NCBI RefSeq assembly: GCF_001294455.1
Contig: NZ_LIKT01000015.1
Coordinates: 1 to 64,000 of the forward strand
Length of the DNA stretch: 64,000 nucleotides
Direction: 5' to 3'
Origin: Phaeobacter sp. 11ANDIMAR09
GTDB taxonomy: Bacteria > Pseudomonadota > Alphaproteobacteria > Rhodobacterales > Rhodobacteraceae
Below are positions 1-9,795 of the stretch, piece after piece; the stretch's first letter is position 1; every line of letters begins with the position of its first letter. The position numbers and the translations under genes are program-made. Below the pieces are notes generated by a model, which was not told the DNA's origin, made no database searches, and saw only the letters and a list, made by a program, of their open reading frames with translations.

Positions 1-1369
1 AGCGGATCTGTTCCAGCAAATCACCAATGGCTTTGCGATACCGGACAATAATCTGATCCCGCGCAACATGGCGACCGCCTACCACAGAGTGGCGCCCAGC
101 AGACCACAGATCCGTCACCACCTCGTCCTTGGCGGCAAAGACAAGCCCATCGAGAAGCTGGTCCTCCCGCAGCGCGCAGAGCGAGGGTTGCGTGGTATCC
201 ACCGCCAACAAATCAGCCCAGTGACCGACAGTAATCTCACCAGCATCGCGCCCCAAAGCGCGGGCACCCCCCTGTGCCGCTCCGGTATAAAGCGCATGCC
301 CAACTGAGCCCTCGCCCCTGACCAGCACATTGCGCGACAAATCTCGCAGCCGTTGCGAGTATTCCAGCACCCGCAGCTCTTCGGTCAGAGAAATCAACAC
401 ATTTGAATCCGATCCAACACCAAAGGCACCACGGGCCTCAAGGTAGGCTGCCCCATTAAAGGGCCCATCCCCCAGGTTGGCCTCTGTGACCGGGCAAAGG
501 CCTGCCACCGCACCCGAGGCCGCCATCGCGAGGGTTTCCTTGGAGGTCATATGAGTGGCATGGATCAGACACCAGTTTTGATCTACCGGCGCATTTTCAA
601 GCAGCCATTCAACCGGACGGGCGCCAAGCCCGGCCAGCACCTCCTGCACCTCTTTGGGTTGTTCGGCGATGTGGATATGGATTGGGCAGCCTTTGGTCTG
701 GGCCTCGAGAATCCGCGCCAGATCGTCGGGCGCGGTGGCGCGCAGCGAATGCGGCGCAATACCAACCCGGCAGTCCGCAGGCAGAGCCTCCGCACAGCTG
801 CGGGCTTGCTCTACCAATGTGCAGAACTGGTCAACATCATTGCCAAACCGCTTTTGACCTGGCTCCAGGGGCCGTTTACCAACGCCCGCATAACTGTAAA
901 GTACGGGTAGATGCGTCAGGCCGATCCCAGTCTGCGCCGCCGCCGCCATGATCCGGTCGGAATGCTCACTCAAATTGTCGTAGGGGCTGCCGTCTTTTTG
1001 ATGGTGCAAATAGTGAAACTCACCAACCGAAGCATAGCCTGACTCTTGCATCTCCAGAAACACTAGAGCGGCAATCGCCTCGATTTGATCAGGGGTCAAG
1101 TGGGCCGTGAACCGGTACATCAGATCTCGCCAGGTCCAGAAGCTGTCGCGCCCCGCCATCCGATATTCGGTCATCCCCGCCATCGCCCGCTGAAAGCTGT
1201 GACTGTGTAGATTGGCCAGCGCCGGCAAGAGGGCATCGACCCTTTGATCTTCGGGTTCAGCCTTTGCCTGGGTGGTGATCGCATCAATTTTGCCGCCCCG
1301 CAGTTTCACCCGCACCTGTTCCGCCCAGCCCGTCGTCAATAGCGCGCGTTTTGCAAAAACTACTGTCAT
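1..1369 (-). CDS. hutF: formimidoylglutamate deiminase (3' end cut by window edge)
   Basis: Amidohydrolase-superfamily enzyme that deiminates N-formimino-L-glutamate to N-formyl-L-glutamate and ammonia, feeding HutG. The reading frame was translated by hand from the ATG at 1369. It shows the HutF signature LHSHSFQRAMAGMTE with metal-binding H55-x-H57, a later HIHIAEQ metal/substrate motif, and a GSDSNV segment carrying the usual catalytic Asp. 456 codons are visible, close to the full family length of about 450-460, so only the last few residues should be missing. It is divergent from hutI across an 80-bp gap holding a palindromic operator. The presence of hutF with hutG means the five-step route (via formylglutamate) is used rather than formamide release by HutE. 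Identity is secure from the motifs; the C-terminus is unseen. Confidence 0.93.
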   Translation of the reverse strand, partial: MTVVFAKRALLTTGWAEQVRVKLRGGKIDAITTQAKAEPEDQRVDALLPALANLHSHSFQRAMAGMTEYRMAGRDSFWTWRDLMYRFTAHLTPDQIEAIAALVFLEMQESGYASVGEFHYLHHQKDGSPYDNLSEHSDRIMAAAAQTGIGLTHLPVLYSYAGVGKRPLEPGQKRFGNDVDQFCTLVEQARSCAEALPADCRVGIAPHSLRATAPDDLARILEAQTKGCPIHIHIAEQPKEVQEVLAGLGARPVEWLLENAPVDQNWCLIHATHMTSKETLAMAASGAVAGLCPVTEANLGDGPFNGAAYLEARGAFGVGSDSNVLISLTEELRVLEYSQRLRDLSRNVLVRGEGSVGHALYTGAAQGGARALGRDAGEITVGHWADLLAVDTTQPSLCALREDQLLDGLVFAAKDEVVTDLWSAGRHSVVGGRHVARDQIIVRYRKAIGDLLEQIR

Positions 1370-1383
1370 GTCACACCTCATTT

Positions 1384-1397
1384 TATGTCTAGACATA
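1384..1397. promoter_or_regulatory. probable HutC operator between hutF and hutI
   Basis: A perfect 14-bp palindrome, TATGTCTAGACATA, sits in the 80-bp divergent promoter of hutF and hutIHGU. Its core GTCTAGAC fits the GT-N-TA-N-AC pattern expected for HutC-subfamily GntR regulators, and a hutC gene closes the cluster. One dimer bound here could repress both directions. A weaker half-site (TTGTCTA, about 7435-7441) lies upstream of hutC itself, suggesting autoregulation. The palindrome is seen; the assignment to HutC is inferred. Confidence 0.7.
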
Positions 1398-1449
1398 TGG
1401 CACATTGATTTGTACGAGAAAAGAGGAAACAACAGAAACAGAGGTCACC

Positions 1450-2661
1450 ATGCAGGCTGAGGATCACCTCTTTACCGAGCTTCGGGTCGCCACCCTGGCC
1501 GATGCCTCCAGTCCCTATGGGCTGATCGAAGCCGCCGCCATTGCTGTGATTGCAGGGCAGATCGACTGGGTTGGGCCCCAGGTCGAACTGCCTGTCCGCT
1601 ATGCCGGGCTAAAGCAAACCCCGCTTGGAAACCGCCTGGTCACCCCGGCTCCGATCGACTGTCACACCCATATTGTGCACGGTGGCAATCGTGCCTCAGA
1701 GTTCGAACTGCGCCTCAATGGCGCGTCCTACGAAGAGGTGGCGCGCGCAGGCGGTGGCATTGTTTCGACCGTCACCGCCACCCGTTCTGCCAGCGTCGAG
1801 GATCTGATCCGTCAGGCGCTGCCCCGCCTTGATGCCATGTTGGCCGAGGGTGTCACGACAGTAGAGGTCAAATCAGGCTATGGTTTGGATCGCGAGACCG
1901 AGCTGAATATGCTGCGCGCAGCCCGCGCCCTACCGGAGCATCGCCCCGTCCGGGTGGTAACCAGTTTTCTGGGGGCCCATGCGGTTCCAGCTGAATATCA
2001 GGATCGTCCTGACACCTATATTGCCGAGGTCTGCATCCCGACGCTACGCGCCGCAAGGCGCGAAGGCCTGGTAGACGCGGTTGATGGCTTCTGCGAAGGC
2101 ATTGCCTTTGCCCCCGAGCAGATCCGCCCGCTCTTTGAGGTCGCGCGCGAATTGGGCCTGCCAGTGAAACTGCACGCCGAACAGCTGTCAAATCTTGGCG
2201 GCGCCAAACTGGCGGCAAGCTACGGGGCCCTCTCGGCGGATCACATTGAATATCTGGATGACTCAGGCGTTGCAGCGATGGCAGAGGCCGGCACTATCGC
2301 CGTGATCCTGCCTGGCGCCTTTTACACCCTGCGCGAAACCCAGATGCCGCCAATTGACTCCCTGCGCCGCTCAAACGTGCCGATGGCCCTGGCCACTGAT
2401 TGCAATCCCGGTTCAGCCCCGATGACCTCTCTGCTGCTGGCCATGAACATGGGCTGCACCCTGTTTCGCATGACCCCAGAAGAAGCCCTGCGCGGGGTCA
2501 CCACCAACGCCGCCCGCGCTTTGGGGCTTACTGATTGTGGCCGCATCGCTGCGGGCCTGCGCGCCGACCTAGCCATCTGGAATGTCGCCCACCCCTCGGA
2601 GCTGGCCTATCGCATTGGCTTCAATCCGCTTCACGCCCGTATCTTTGGAGGCACTTCGTGA
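1450..2661 (+). CDS. hutI: imidazolonepropionase
   Basis: Hydrolyses 4-imidazolone-5-propionate to N-formimino-L-glutamate, step three of histidine degradation. The chosen ATG at 1450 has a GAGG Shine-Dalgarno at 1441-1444 and gives 403 residues, the normal family length. An in-frame TTG at 1405 would add 15 residues with no family support. Metal ligands H72-x-H74 lie in a [10 protein letters not shown] stretch, and a later SADHIEYL region and TDCNPGS segment match imidazolonepropionases. First gene of the hutIHGU operon; its stop codon overlaps the hutH start. Confidence 0.95.
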   Translation: MQAEDHLFTELRVATLADASSPYGLIEAAAIAVIAGQIDWVGPQVELPVRYAGLKQTPLGNRLVTPAPIDCHTHIVHGGNRASEFELRLNGASYEEVARAGGGIVSTVTATRSASVEDLIRQALPRLDAMLAEGVTTVEVKSGYGLDRETELNMLRAARALPEHRPVRVVTSFLGAHAVPAEYQDRPDTYIAEVCIPTLRAARREGLVDAVDGFCEGIAFAPEQIRPLFEVARELGLPVKLHAEQLSNLGGAKLAASYGALSADHIEYLDDSGVAAMAEAGTIAVILPGAFYTLRETQMPPIDSLRRSNVPMALATDCNPGSAPMTSLLLAMNMGCTLFRMTPEEALRGVTTNAARALGLTDCGRIAAGLRADLAIWNVAHPSELAYRIGFNPLHARIFGGTS

Positions 2662-4196
2662 CCACTCTTACTCTTGTTCCCGGCAATGTCTCTCTTGTGG
2701 AGCTTGAACGTATCTTTCGAGAAGAATGCGCGGTCTCTCTGGCCCCATCCTGCCGCCCCGCAATTGAAGAAGCCCATAGCCGGATCGAAGCCGCCGCCAA
2801 TGGCGAGGCCGCCGTCTATGGCGTCAACACCGGATTTGGCAAACTGGCCAGCGTCAAGATTGCCGCAGAAGACACGGCCACCCTGCAGCGCAACCTGATC
2901 CTCAGCCATTGCTGCGGTGTGGGGCCGACCATTCCACGCGCCCATGCGCGCCTGATGATGGTGCTAAAGCTGCTCAGCCTTGGTCGCGGAGCCTCGGGGG
3001 TACGGCTCGCGGTCATCGACCTGCTGGAAGCGATGCTTGACAAGGGCGTGACGCCCAGGATCCCGGCACAAGGCTCAGTTGGCGCCTCTGGCGACTTGGC
3101 GCCCCTGTCGCATATGGCGGCGGTTATGATGGGAGAGGCCGAGGCCGAGTTTGACGGCGCGGTCATGCCCGGTGGCGAAGCCCTGGCAGCCGCAGGACTG
3201 ACCCCTTTAGAGCTGGGCCCCAAGGAAGGCCTGGCGCTGATCAATGGCACACAGTTCTCCACCGCCTTTGGTCTGGCAGGCCTGTTTGGCGCCTGGCAGG
3301 CGGCACAAAGCGCATTGGTCACATCTGCGCTGACCACAGATGCCATCATGGGCTCCACGGCGCCACTGCAGCCCGAGATCCACGCCCTGCGCGGCCATCG
3401 CGGCCAGATCGAAGCTGGCACCACCATGCGGGCCCTGCTCGAAGGCTCGGTTATTCGCGAAAGCCATCGGGACGACGACACCCGGGTACAGGACCCCTAT
3501 TGCATCCGCTGCCAGCCACAGGTTGTAGGTGCGGCAATGGATGTTTTGCGCCAAGCCGCAACCACGCTGGAGATCGAGGCCAATGCCGCCACCGACAACC
3601 CTCTGGTACTGGTCGGTGCGGATTTGATCGTATCTGGTGGCAATTTCCACGCCGAACCAGTTGGCTTTGCCGCCGATATGATCGCATTGGCCATTGCCGA
3701 GATCGGTGCCATCGCGCAGCGACGGATTGCCCTGATTGTAGATCCGGTTCTGAGCCATGATCTGCCCCCCTTCCTGACGCCAAATCCCGGCCTCAACTCG
3801 GGCTATATGATTGCCGAGGTGACCACGGCGGCGCTGATGAGCGAGAACAAGCACCTGGCCAACCCCTGCGTCACCGACAGCACGCCAACTTCGGCCAACC
3901 AGGAGGACCATGTCTCGATGGCCGCACACGGTGCGCGCCGTCTGGGACAGATGATCACCAACCTGGAGCGTATTCTTGGGGTGGAACTGCTCTGTTCGAC
4001 CCAAGGCGTCGAATTCCGCGCACCGCTGCCTACCAGCAAAGCGCTGCAACAGGTCATGGCAAAACTGCGCGATGTGGTGCCGCCCCTGGGCGACGACCGC
4101 TATACCGCCCCGGATATCGAGGCCGCCTCGACACTGATCAGCAGCGGTGAAATTGCCCATTGCACTGATATCGTCATGCCGGATCTGTCTGCATGA
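2658..4196 (+). CDS. hutH: histidine ammonia-lyase
   Basis: Converts L-histidine to trans-urocanate and ammonia using the self-made MIO electrophile. The Ala-Ser-Gly triad that forms MIO is at residues 143-145 ([13 protein letters not shown]). The start is taken as GTG at 2658, overlapping the hutI stop (GTGA) with GGAGG at 2647-2651. This gives 512 residues, the usual HutH size; the frame stays open upstream to 2535 but that part lies inside hutI. NTGFGKL near residue 57 and the ENKHLANP region are also typical. Translationally coupled to hutI and hutG. A 317-residue open frame on the opposite strand is a codon-bias shadow. Confidence 0.96.
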   Translation: MTTLTLVPGNVSLVELERIFREECAVSLAPSCRPAIEEAHSRIEAAANGEAAVYGVNTGFGKLASVKIAAEDTATLQRNLILSHCCGVGPTIPRAHARLMMVLKLLSLGRGASGVRLAVIDLLEAMLDKGVTPRIPAQGSVGASGDLAPLSHMAAVMMGEAEAEFDGAVMPGGEALAAAGLTPLELGPKEGLALINGTQFSTAFGLAGLFGAWQAAQSALVTSALTTDAIMGSTAPLQPEIHALRGHRGQIEAGTTMRALLEGSVIRESHRDDDTRVQDPYCIRCQPQVVGAAMDVLRQAATTLEIEANAATDNPLVLVGADLIVSGGNFHAEPVGFAADMIALAIAEIGAIAQRRIALIVDPVLSHDLPPFLTPNPGLNSGYMIAEVTTAALMSENKHLANPCVTDSTPTSANQEDHVSMAAHGARRLGQMITNLERILGVELLCSTQGVEFRAPLPTSKALQQVMAKLRDVVPPLGDDRYTAPDIEAASTLISSGEIAHCTDIVMPDLSA

Positions 4197-4996
4197 TTTC
4201 TCCGGTTGAAGTGAAAAGGAGCGACAGCCCGATTGTTTTGGGCCTGCCCCATACCGGCACCTATGTGCCGCCTGAAATTGAGGCCAAGCTCAATGCGCGG
4301 GGCCGCGGGCTGGATGACACCGATTGGCATATTCATAGGCTCTATGATGGGCTTCTGGAGGGGGCCACATCAGTGCGCGCCACCTTCCACCGCTATGTGA
4401 TTGATGCCAATCGCGACCCGTCAGGCCTCTCGCTTTATCCCGGACAAAACACCACCACCCTGGTGCCCCTCACGGACTTTGACGGGCAGGAGATCTGGAG
4501 CGAGGCACCTGATGCGGAGGAGATCGAAAACCGCCGTTTGGCTTTTCACGCGCCCTATCATGCGGCCCTGGAGGCAGAACTGCAGCGGGTGAAGGCCCAG
4601 CATGGCTTTGCCATTCTCTATGATTGCCATTCGATCCGGAGCCAGATCCCCTTTCTGTTCGAAGGCACCCTGCCGGATTTCAACACTGGCACCAATCTGG
4701 GCACCACCTGCGATCCCGCGATCGAACGGATCGTCGTCACCGCTTGCGATCAGGCCAAGGGCTACAGCTCGGTTCTCAACGGACGTTTCAAAGGCGGCTG
4801 GACCACGCGCCACTATGGCCGCCCCACCGAAGGGATACACGCCATCCAGATGGAACTGGCGCAGAGCACCTATCTGACAGATGAAGCCACCCCCTGGAGC
4901 TATGACCAGGCTAAGGCAAACCGCCTGCGCGAACATCTGCACCACATTCTCATGAGCCTGACAAACTGGGCTCCTCAGACCGGAGATACCACATGA
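4193..4996 (+). CDS. hutG: N-formylglutamate deformylase
   Basis: Hydrolyses N-formyl-L-glutamate to L-glutamate and formate, the last step of the HutF/HutG branch. It has 267 residues, as expected for the N-formylglutamate amidohydrolase family. [12 protein letters not shown] near the N-terminus, [17 protein letters not shown] and the DCHSIRS motif (about residue 143) supply the conserved acidic and histidine residues. ATG at 4193 overlaps the hutH stop (ATGA), and its own stop overlaps hutU in the same way, so the three genes are tightly coupled. Confidence 0.95.
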   Translation: MISPVEVKRSDSPIVLGLPHTGTYVPPEIEAKLNARGRGLDDTDWHIHRLYDGLLEGATSVRATFHRYVIDANRDPSGLSLYPGQNTTTLVPLTDFDGQEIWSEAPDAEEIENRRLAFHAPYHAALEAELQRVKAQHGFAILYDCHSIRSQIPFLFEGTLPDFNTGTNLGTTCDPAIERIVVTACDQAKGYSSVLNGRFKGGWTTRHYGRPTEGIHAIQMELAQSTYLTDEATPWSYDQAKANRLREHLHHILMSLTNWAPQTGDTT

Positions 4997-6675
4997 CCGA
5001 TCCCCGCAAGAATAGTCGCGACATCTTTCCGCCCACCGGATCCGAGATCACTGCCAAAAGCTGGATGACCGAAGCGCCAATGCGGATGCTGATGAACAAC
5101 CTGCACCCCGATGTGGCTGAAAACCCGCATGAGCTGGTGGTCTATGGCGGCATTGGCCGCGCCGCGCGCACCTGGGCGGATTTTGACCTCATCGTCGACA
5201 GCCTGAAAGATCTGGAAGAGGACGAGACCCTGCTGGTGCAATCCGGCAAGCCAGTAGCCATTGTGCCCACCCATGTGGATGCGCCGCGCGTGTTGATCGC
5301 CAACTCCAACCTGGTGCCGCATTGGGCCAATTGGGATCACTTCAATGAGCTCGATAAAAAGGGTTTGATGATGTACGGCCAGATGACTGCCGGCTCTTGG
5401 ATCTACATCGGCACACAAGGCATCGTACAGGGCACCTACGAGACTTTTGCCGAGGCCGGTCGTCAGCACTATGGCGGTGACCTTACTGGCAAATGGATTC
5501 TCACCGGGGGTCTAGGCGGCATGGGCGGCGCCCAGCCTCTGGCTGCGATCTTTGCCGGCGCCTGTTGCCTGGCGGTCGAGTGCAACCCTGACTCAATCGA
5601 TTTCCGCCTACGCACCAAATACCTGGATGAAAAGGCAGAAACCCTGGACGAAGCGCTGGAGATGATCGAGCGCTGGACCGCAGCAGGCGAGGCCAAGTCC
5701 GTCGGCCTACTGGGCAATGCCGCCGAGATTTTCCCCGAGATTCTGCGCCGGGCCGAAGCTGGCGGTGCACGCCCTGACATCGTGACCGATCAGACCTCGG
5801 CGCATGATCCGGTCAATGGCTACCTGCCACTGGGCTGGACCATGGGCGAGTGGAAAGAGCGCCGCGAGAGCGACCCCAAATCGGTGGACAAAGCGGCGCG
5901 CGCCAGCATGCGTGTGCAGGTGGATGCCATGTGCAAATTCCACGCCATGGGCATTCCCACCGTGGATTACGGCAACAATATCCGCCAGATGGCGCTGGAA
6001 GAAGGGCTGGAGAACGCCTTTGACTTCCCCGGCTTTGTGCCTGCTTATATCCGCCCGCTGTTCTGTCGTGGCATTGGCCCCTTCCGCTGGGTGGCCCTGT
6101 CTGGTGATCCCGAAGACATTCGCAAGACCGATGCCAAGATGAAAGAGCTGTTCCCCGAGAACACCCATCTGCACAATTGGCTGGACATGGCAGATGAGCG
6201 TATTGCCTTCCAGGGCCTGCCGGCGCGGATCTGCTGGATTGGTCTGGGTGACCGCCACAAGGCGGGGCTGGCCTTCAACGAAATGGTAAAAAACGGCGAG
6301 CTGAGCGCGCCGGTGGTGATTGGCCGCGATCACCTAGACTCGGGCTCGGTGGCTTCACCCAACCGCGAGACTGAAGCCATGATGGATGGCTCTGATGCGG
6401 TGTCGGATTGGCCACTTTTGAATGCGCTGACCAATACCGCGTCGGGCGCGACCTGGGTGTCGCTGCACCATGGTGGCGGCGTCGGCATGGGCTTTTCGCA
6501 GCACTCCGGTGTGGTGATCTGCGCCGACGGCACGGATGCAGCCGCCAAACGGCTGGAGCGGGTGCTGTGGAACGATCCGGCATCGGGCGTGATGCGCCAC
6601 GCGGATGCAGGTTATGAAGAGGCCAAAGAATGTGCCCGCGTGCACAACCTGCGCCTGCCGGGCATCCTGAGGTGA
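4993..6675 (+). CDS. hutU: urocanate hydratase
   Basis: Hydrates urocanate to 4-imidazolone-5-propionate using tightly bound NAD+ as an electrophile. 560 residues, the standard length. The nucleotide-binding stretch [15 protein letters not shown] spans about residues 171-185, and the catalytic-loop Cys is seen in [15 protein letters not shown] at 4993 overlaps the hutG stop (ATGA). Last gene of the operon, ending 28 bp from the convergent hutC; no clear terminator hairpin was seen in that gap. Confidence 0.96.
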   Translation: MTDPRKNSRDIFPPTGSEITAKSWMTEAPMRMLMNNLHPDVAENPHELVVYGGIGRAARTWADFDLIVDSLKDLEEDETLLVQSGKPVAIVPTHVDAPRVLIANSNLVPHWANWDHFNELDKKGLMMYGQMTAGSWIYIGTQGIVQGTYETFAEAGRQHYGGDLTGKWILTGGLGGMGGAQPLAAIFAGACCLAVECNPDSIDFRLRTKYLDEKAETLDEALEMIERWTAAGEAKSVGLLGNAAEIFPEILRRAEAGGARPDIVTDQTSAHDPVNGYLPLGWTMGEWKERRESDPKSVDKAARASMRVQVDAMCKFHAMGIPTVDYGNNIRQMALEEGLENAFDFPGFVPAYIRPLFCRGIGPFRWVALSGDPEDIRKTDAKMKELFPENTHLHNWLDMADERIAFQGLPARICWIGLGDRHKAGLAFNEMVKNGELSAPVVIGRDHLDSGSVASPNRETEAMMDGSDAVSDWPLLNALTNTASGATWVSLHHGGGVGMGFSQHSGVVICADGTDAAAKRLERVLWNDPASGVMRHADAGYEEAKECARVHNLRLPGILR

Positions 6676-6703
6676 AATCAGGCCCAAAAACAGACGGCGC
6701 GGA

Positions 6704-7393
6704 TCAATACCGCGTCGTCATGCGATGGCCCGGCCGAAAGGTCTGGCGCACAAAGGTAATGGCTTCGCCCTTGAGCCAGGTGGAGCGCTCAACCGTGAAC
6801 AGGGCCTCTCCCTTAGAACAGCCCAGATAGTCAGCCAGGTCTGACGTGGCCGCTGTCGCGGAAAATGCGATTTCAGCATCCGAGAAAGGCACTGTGGCCA
6901 CCAGCCATTCGTTTGGCCCCAGAGTGCTGAAATCAGCCGCCTCTGCCTGGGGCAATATCGACAAAGAGATCCAACGGTCCTCAAACTGATAGGGTGCGCC
7001 ATCGGCATAATGCATGCAGGTGAGATGCAAAACCGTGCTGCCCTGGGCCAGTTGCAACCGCGCACACAGCCAATGCGGCGCCTCCAATACAGCGCGCTTG
7101 ACCAGCGCATAGCGGTAGATGGCATTCTGGCCTTCGATCTCGGCCCGCACGATAGGGATCGCAAAGCGCGCCTGTCGCAGAGGGGCCTGTCGCACCCGGG
7201 TGCCAGCCTTTCGGCGGCGCTCAATGACGCCCTCATCCGCCAGTTCCCGCATGGCGCGATTGACGGTCGCACGGGCGCAGCCATAGTTGTCGGCCAGATC
7301 CATTTCATTGGGCAACAATCCGCCCGGAGCCCATTCGCCCGAGGTGATCTTTGCCATGATATCCGCTTTTACGTCTCGGAATGTAGCCTTCAT
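6704..7393 (-). CDS. hutC: GntR/HutC-family repressor of histidine utilisation
   Basis: 229-residue regulator with an N-terminal GntR winged helix (about residues 5-68, including CARATVNRAMREL as recognition helix) and a C-terminal UTRA ligand domain. The HutC subfamily senses urocanate, which releases it from the hut operators. The gene is convergent with hutU rather than inside the operon. Upstream (7394-7450) is AT-rich sequence with a partial copy of the hut palindrome, so it may repress itself. Family call is firm; ligand is inferred from location. Confidence 0.9.
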   Translation of the reverse strand: MKATFRDVKADIMAKITSGEWAPGGLLPNEMDLADNYGCARATVNRAMRELADEGVIERRRKAGTRVRQAPLRQARFAIPIVRAEIEGQNAIYRYALVKRAVLEAPHWLCARLQLAQGSTVLHLTCMHYADGAPYQFEDRWISLSILPQAEAADFSTLGPNEWLVATVPFSDAEIAFSATAATSDLADYLGCSKGEALFTVERSTWLKGEAITFVRQTFRPGHRMTTRY

Positions 7394-7510
7394 GATCCCT
7401 GCGCCCCTTGTTTAAGCGCAATCATAAAAGCATATTGTCTAAGTGTATAGGCGCAGGAGGCGGTTAGAGCCGCTTAGGCAACCCTAGCCAGTCACCTCCG
7501 AATGCGCCCC

Positions 7511-8551
7511 TTAGCCCTCCATCTTTTTGTCCAACATGGCCTCCTCGGCGATCATCGCCTGGAGCTGGCGCCGGAACCGCAAAGGCCCCGCATCAATGCT
7601 CAGGTCGATATGCGCTGAGACCCTCTCCTCCATGCCAATCTGCACCTCGTTTAGCACGGCCCTATCTTCCTCAAAGGCCGCCCTTACGTCCTCACTCATC
7701 ATCGCTGAAAGCGCGGCATCATCGGGGCGTAGGTTGCGAAGCTGAAACCAATAGTAGCGGGTTTCCGTCTCGGTTGTTGGGGTCATAAAATTGTAGCTGT
7801 CCATGACAAAAGTCTTGTCATCCAGAGGGCCGTCCGGCCCACCGGTTCCGGCGGGAGTGAAAATAGCCCGGATCAGAGCATGAGCGGGATAGCGGACCTC
7901 ATAGTGCTGCAGGCGATCACAGTTGCCCTCGAATTCGATCACCTTCTTGTAGAAAGGCGCGGGCTCGTGATCCATCATCCAGCGATGCACAATAATGCCC
8001 TCATCCGTCCTGCTGACCCGCAGGGGCGTGTCCTTGGTAGCAGGCGCTGCAAAAGACGACTGATGAACCCAGGCCACATGGGTCGGGTCTAGTAGATTGT
8101 CGCACATCAACAGATAGTTGCACTGCAGTTCCATCGCAGCACCACGATTGATCCCCCAGTCTGGACTGTCGAAATTGGGGATTTCGATGATCTCTTCAAT
8201 ATCGGCGATGGCGGCATTGCCCATCCAAATCCAAACCAATCCGTATTTTTCATGGATCGGATAGGGGCGCACCTTTGCCGCAGAAGGGATGCGCCCGCCG
8301 CCTGGGGCCCAGACACATCGCCCGGCACAATCAAAGGTCAGCCCGTGATAGCCACATTCAACAGTATCGCCCTTAATCCGCCCCTTAGACAGGGGCAATT
8401 TGCGGTGCGGACAGGCATCCTCAAGCGCAATGACTTCCCCCGCCTCGGTGCGAAACATGCAGATTTTTTCACCCAGAACCTTGATCTGTCGCAGCGTACT
8501 ATCGATTTCATCGCTCCAGGCAGCGACATACCATGCGTTCCTGAGAAACAT
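7511..8551 (-). CDS. Rieske non-heme iron oxygenase, VanA-like
   Basis: 346-residue terminal oxygenase of the vanillate/phenylpropionate-type Rieske family. The [2Fe-2S] ligands are C47-x-H49 and C66-x2-H69. The mononuclear iron site is D155-x2-H158-x4-H163 within NLLDPTHVAWVHQ. Such enzymes demethylate or hydroxylate aromatic or alicyclic acids with electrons from a separate reductase. No reductase or ferredoxin gene lies nearby, so the partner must be encoded elsewhere. It follows a LysR gene in the same direction after a 107-bp gap. Substrate cannot be told from the sequence. Confidence 0.85.
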   Translation of the reverse strand: MFLRNAWYVAAWSDEIDSTLRQIKVLGEKICMFRTEAGEVIALEDACPHRKLPLSKGRIKGDTVECGYHGLTFDCAGRCVWAPGGGRIPSAAKVRPYPIHEKYGLVWIWMGNAAIADIEEIIEIPNFDSPDWGINRGAAMELQCNYLLMCDNLLDPTHVAWVHQSSFAAPATKDTPLRVSRTDEGIIVHRWMMDHEPAPFYKKVIEFEGNCDRLQHYEVRYPAHALIRAIFTPAGTGGPDGPLDDKTFVMDSYNFMTPTTETETRYYWFQLRNLRPDDAALSAMMSEDVRAAFEEDRAVLNEVQIGMEERVSAHIDLSIDAGPLRFRRQLQAMIAEEAMLDKKMEG

Positions 8552-8658
8552 CCGTTTCCTCCAGTTCGGAAATTAGCCTTGGCCGATCCTAGAGTCTCAA
8601 GGGTCTCATTTCACCCATAGATCTCTTGCTATAGGTTTAGTTTTTCTAAAGCTCTCAT

Positions 8659-9558
8659 TCACTCGGCACCGGACAAAATCCATTTGAGAAAGGCCTGAGC
8701 CTTTGGCCGCTGCAGGGCAGCGCCACCCCAGCAGACATAGTAGGGCGCAGGCATGGGTAGGCTGTCGCGAGACAGCGGTAGCAAACGGCCCAGCTCCAGA
8801 TCAAGCTCTACAAACGAAGCCTGCGCCAGTACAACGCCCTGACCGCCGGCAGCAGCCTCCAACGCCAGGCTCGACAAGGAATGCACGGATTTGGGTTTCT
8901 GGCGGGGAGCATCGATGCCCTGACTTGCCAACCAATCAGCCAAACGGGGGACCGCAGAATAGCCAGCCCCCCAATTGATATCGATCCAGGGCACCTCCCG
9001 CAACTTTCTGGGGTCCTTTGCTTCTGGGAACTGCTGCAGGAATTCAGGCGAGCAAACAGGAAAGCAATGATCCAAAAACAGAGCCTGTTTATGAGGAAAG
9101 GCTTCGGCCGCCTCCCCATAGGTTAAGCGAAACAGCTCTGACTGCTGATGAGGCCGGGGCTCGGCATGGGTAGCCTCAAGATGGATTGCAGCCCCCTCCG
9201 CCGCCGCCTGGAAGCGGTGAATCCTTGGGTTCAGCCACTTCAGCAGAAGGGTTGGTAGGCCCGAAATCTTGAGATCAGCTCTGCTTTGTTGTTGCATCAT
9301 GAGCTCTTGCGCCTGGTGCAGCTGATCAAAGCCGGCCGTGACAATCTGATGATAGGCCCTTGCCTCCGGCAACAGGCTGGGACGACCGCCGTCCTTGCAA
9401 TAGAGCGGTTGGCCTAGGTGCTGCTCCAGGACCTTCATCTGCTGGCTGACCGCTCCAGCCGTGACCCCCAGCTCCTGCGCAGTGGCACTGACAGATCCAC
9501 AACGACCAAAAACTTCAAATACCTGCAGGGCCCGCAGCGGCGGCAGGGTTGATCTCAT
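8659..9558 (-). CDS. LysR-family transcriptional regulator
   Basis: 299 residues with an N-terminal LysR helix-turn-helix (about residues 5-62; GSVSATAQELGVTAGAVSQQMKVLE) and a periplasmic-binding-like effector domain of the GcvA type. It lies directly upstream of the Rieske oxygenase on the same strand, so it may regulate that gene or an unlinked one. The 'PPLRALQVFEVFGRCGSV' opening is typical of the GcvA/AmpR group. Target and ligand unknown. Confidence 0.85.
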   Translation of the reverse strand: MRSTLPPLRALQVFEVFGRCGSVSATAQELGVTAGAVSQQMKVLEQHLGQPLYCKDGGRPSLLPEARAYHQIVTAGFDQLHQAQELMMQQQSRADLKISGLPTLLLKWLNPRIHRFQAAAEGAAIHLEATHAEPRPHQQSELFRLTYGEAAEAFPHKQALFLDHCFPVCSPEFLQQFPEAKDPRKLREVPWIDINWGAGYSAVPRLADWLASQGIDAPRQKPKSVHSLSSLALEAAAGGQGVVLAQASFVELDLELGRLLPLSRDSLPMPAPYYVCWGGAALQRPKAQAFLKWILSGAE

Positions 9559-9795
9559 ATCGGCCCCCTTTCAGAGCTTATCCTATGGCTCCTCTTCCCA
9601 TCCTTAATATAGGTATCCTAAACCTATCTCCACCTCAGATCGTCGCACGAGACCCGGCGTTGCCACAGTTAATTCCATCCCGCAATGCCAGCATACCAAG
9701 GCCTGGGACTCCCGCTGGCCTGTCAAAATAGCTTGGGTTGCCAAGGCGAGACGTGTACTAATGCTACAGTTATTAGCCTTGGTACCTTGTTTAGT

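Noticed and set aside
3207-4160. 317-residue open frame antisense to hutH
   Set aside because: Lies wholly inside a well-supported hutH on the other strand, has no recognisable family, and reflects GC-rich codon bias.
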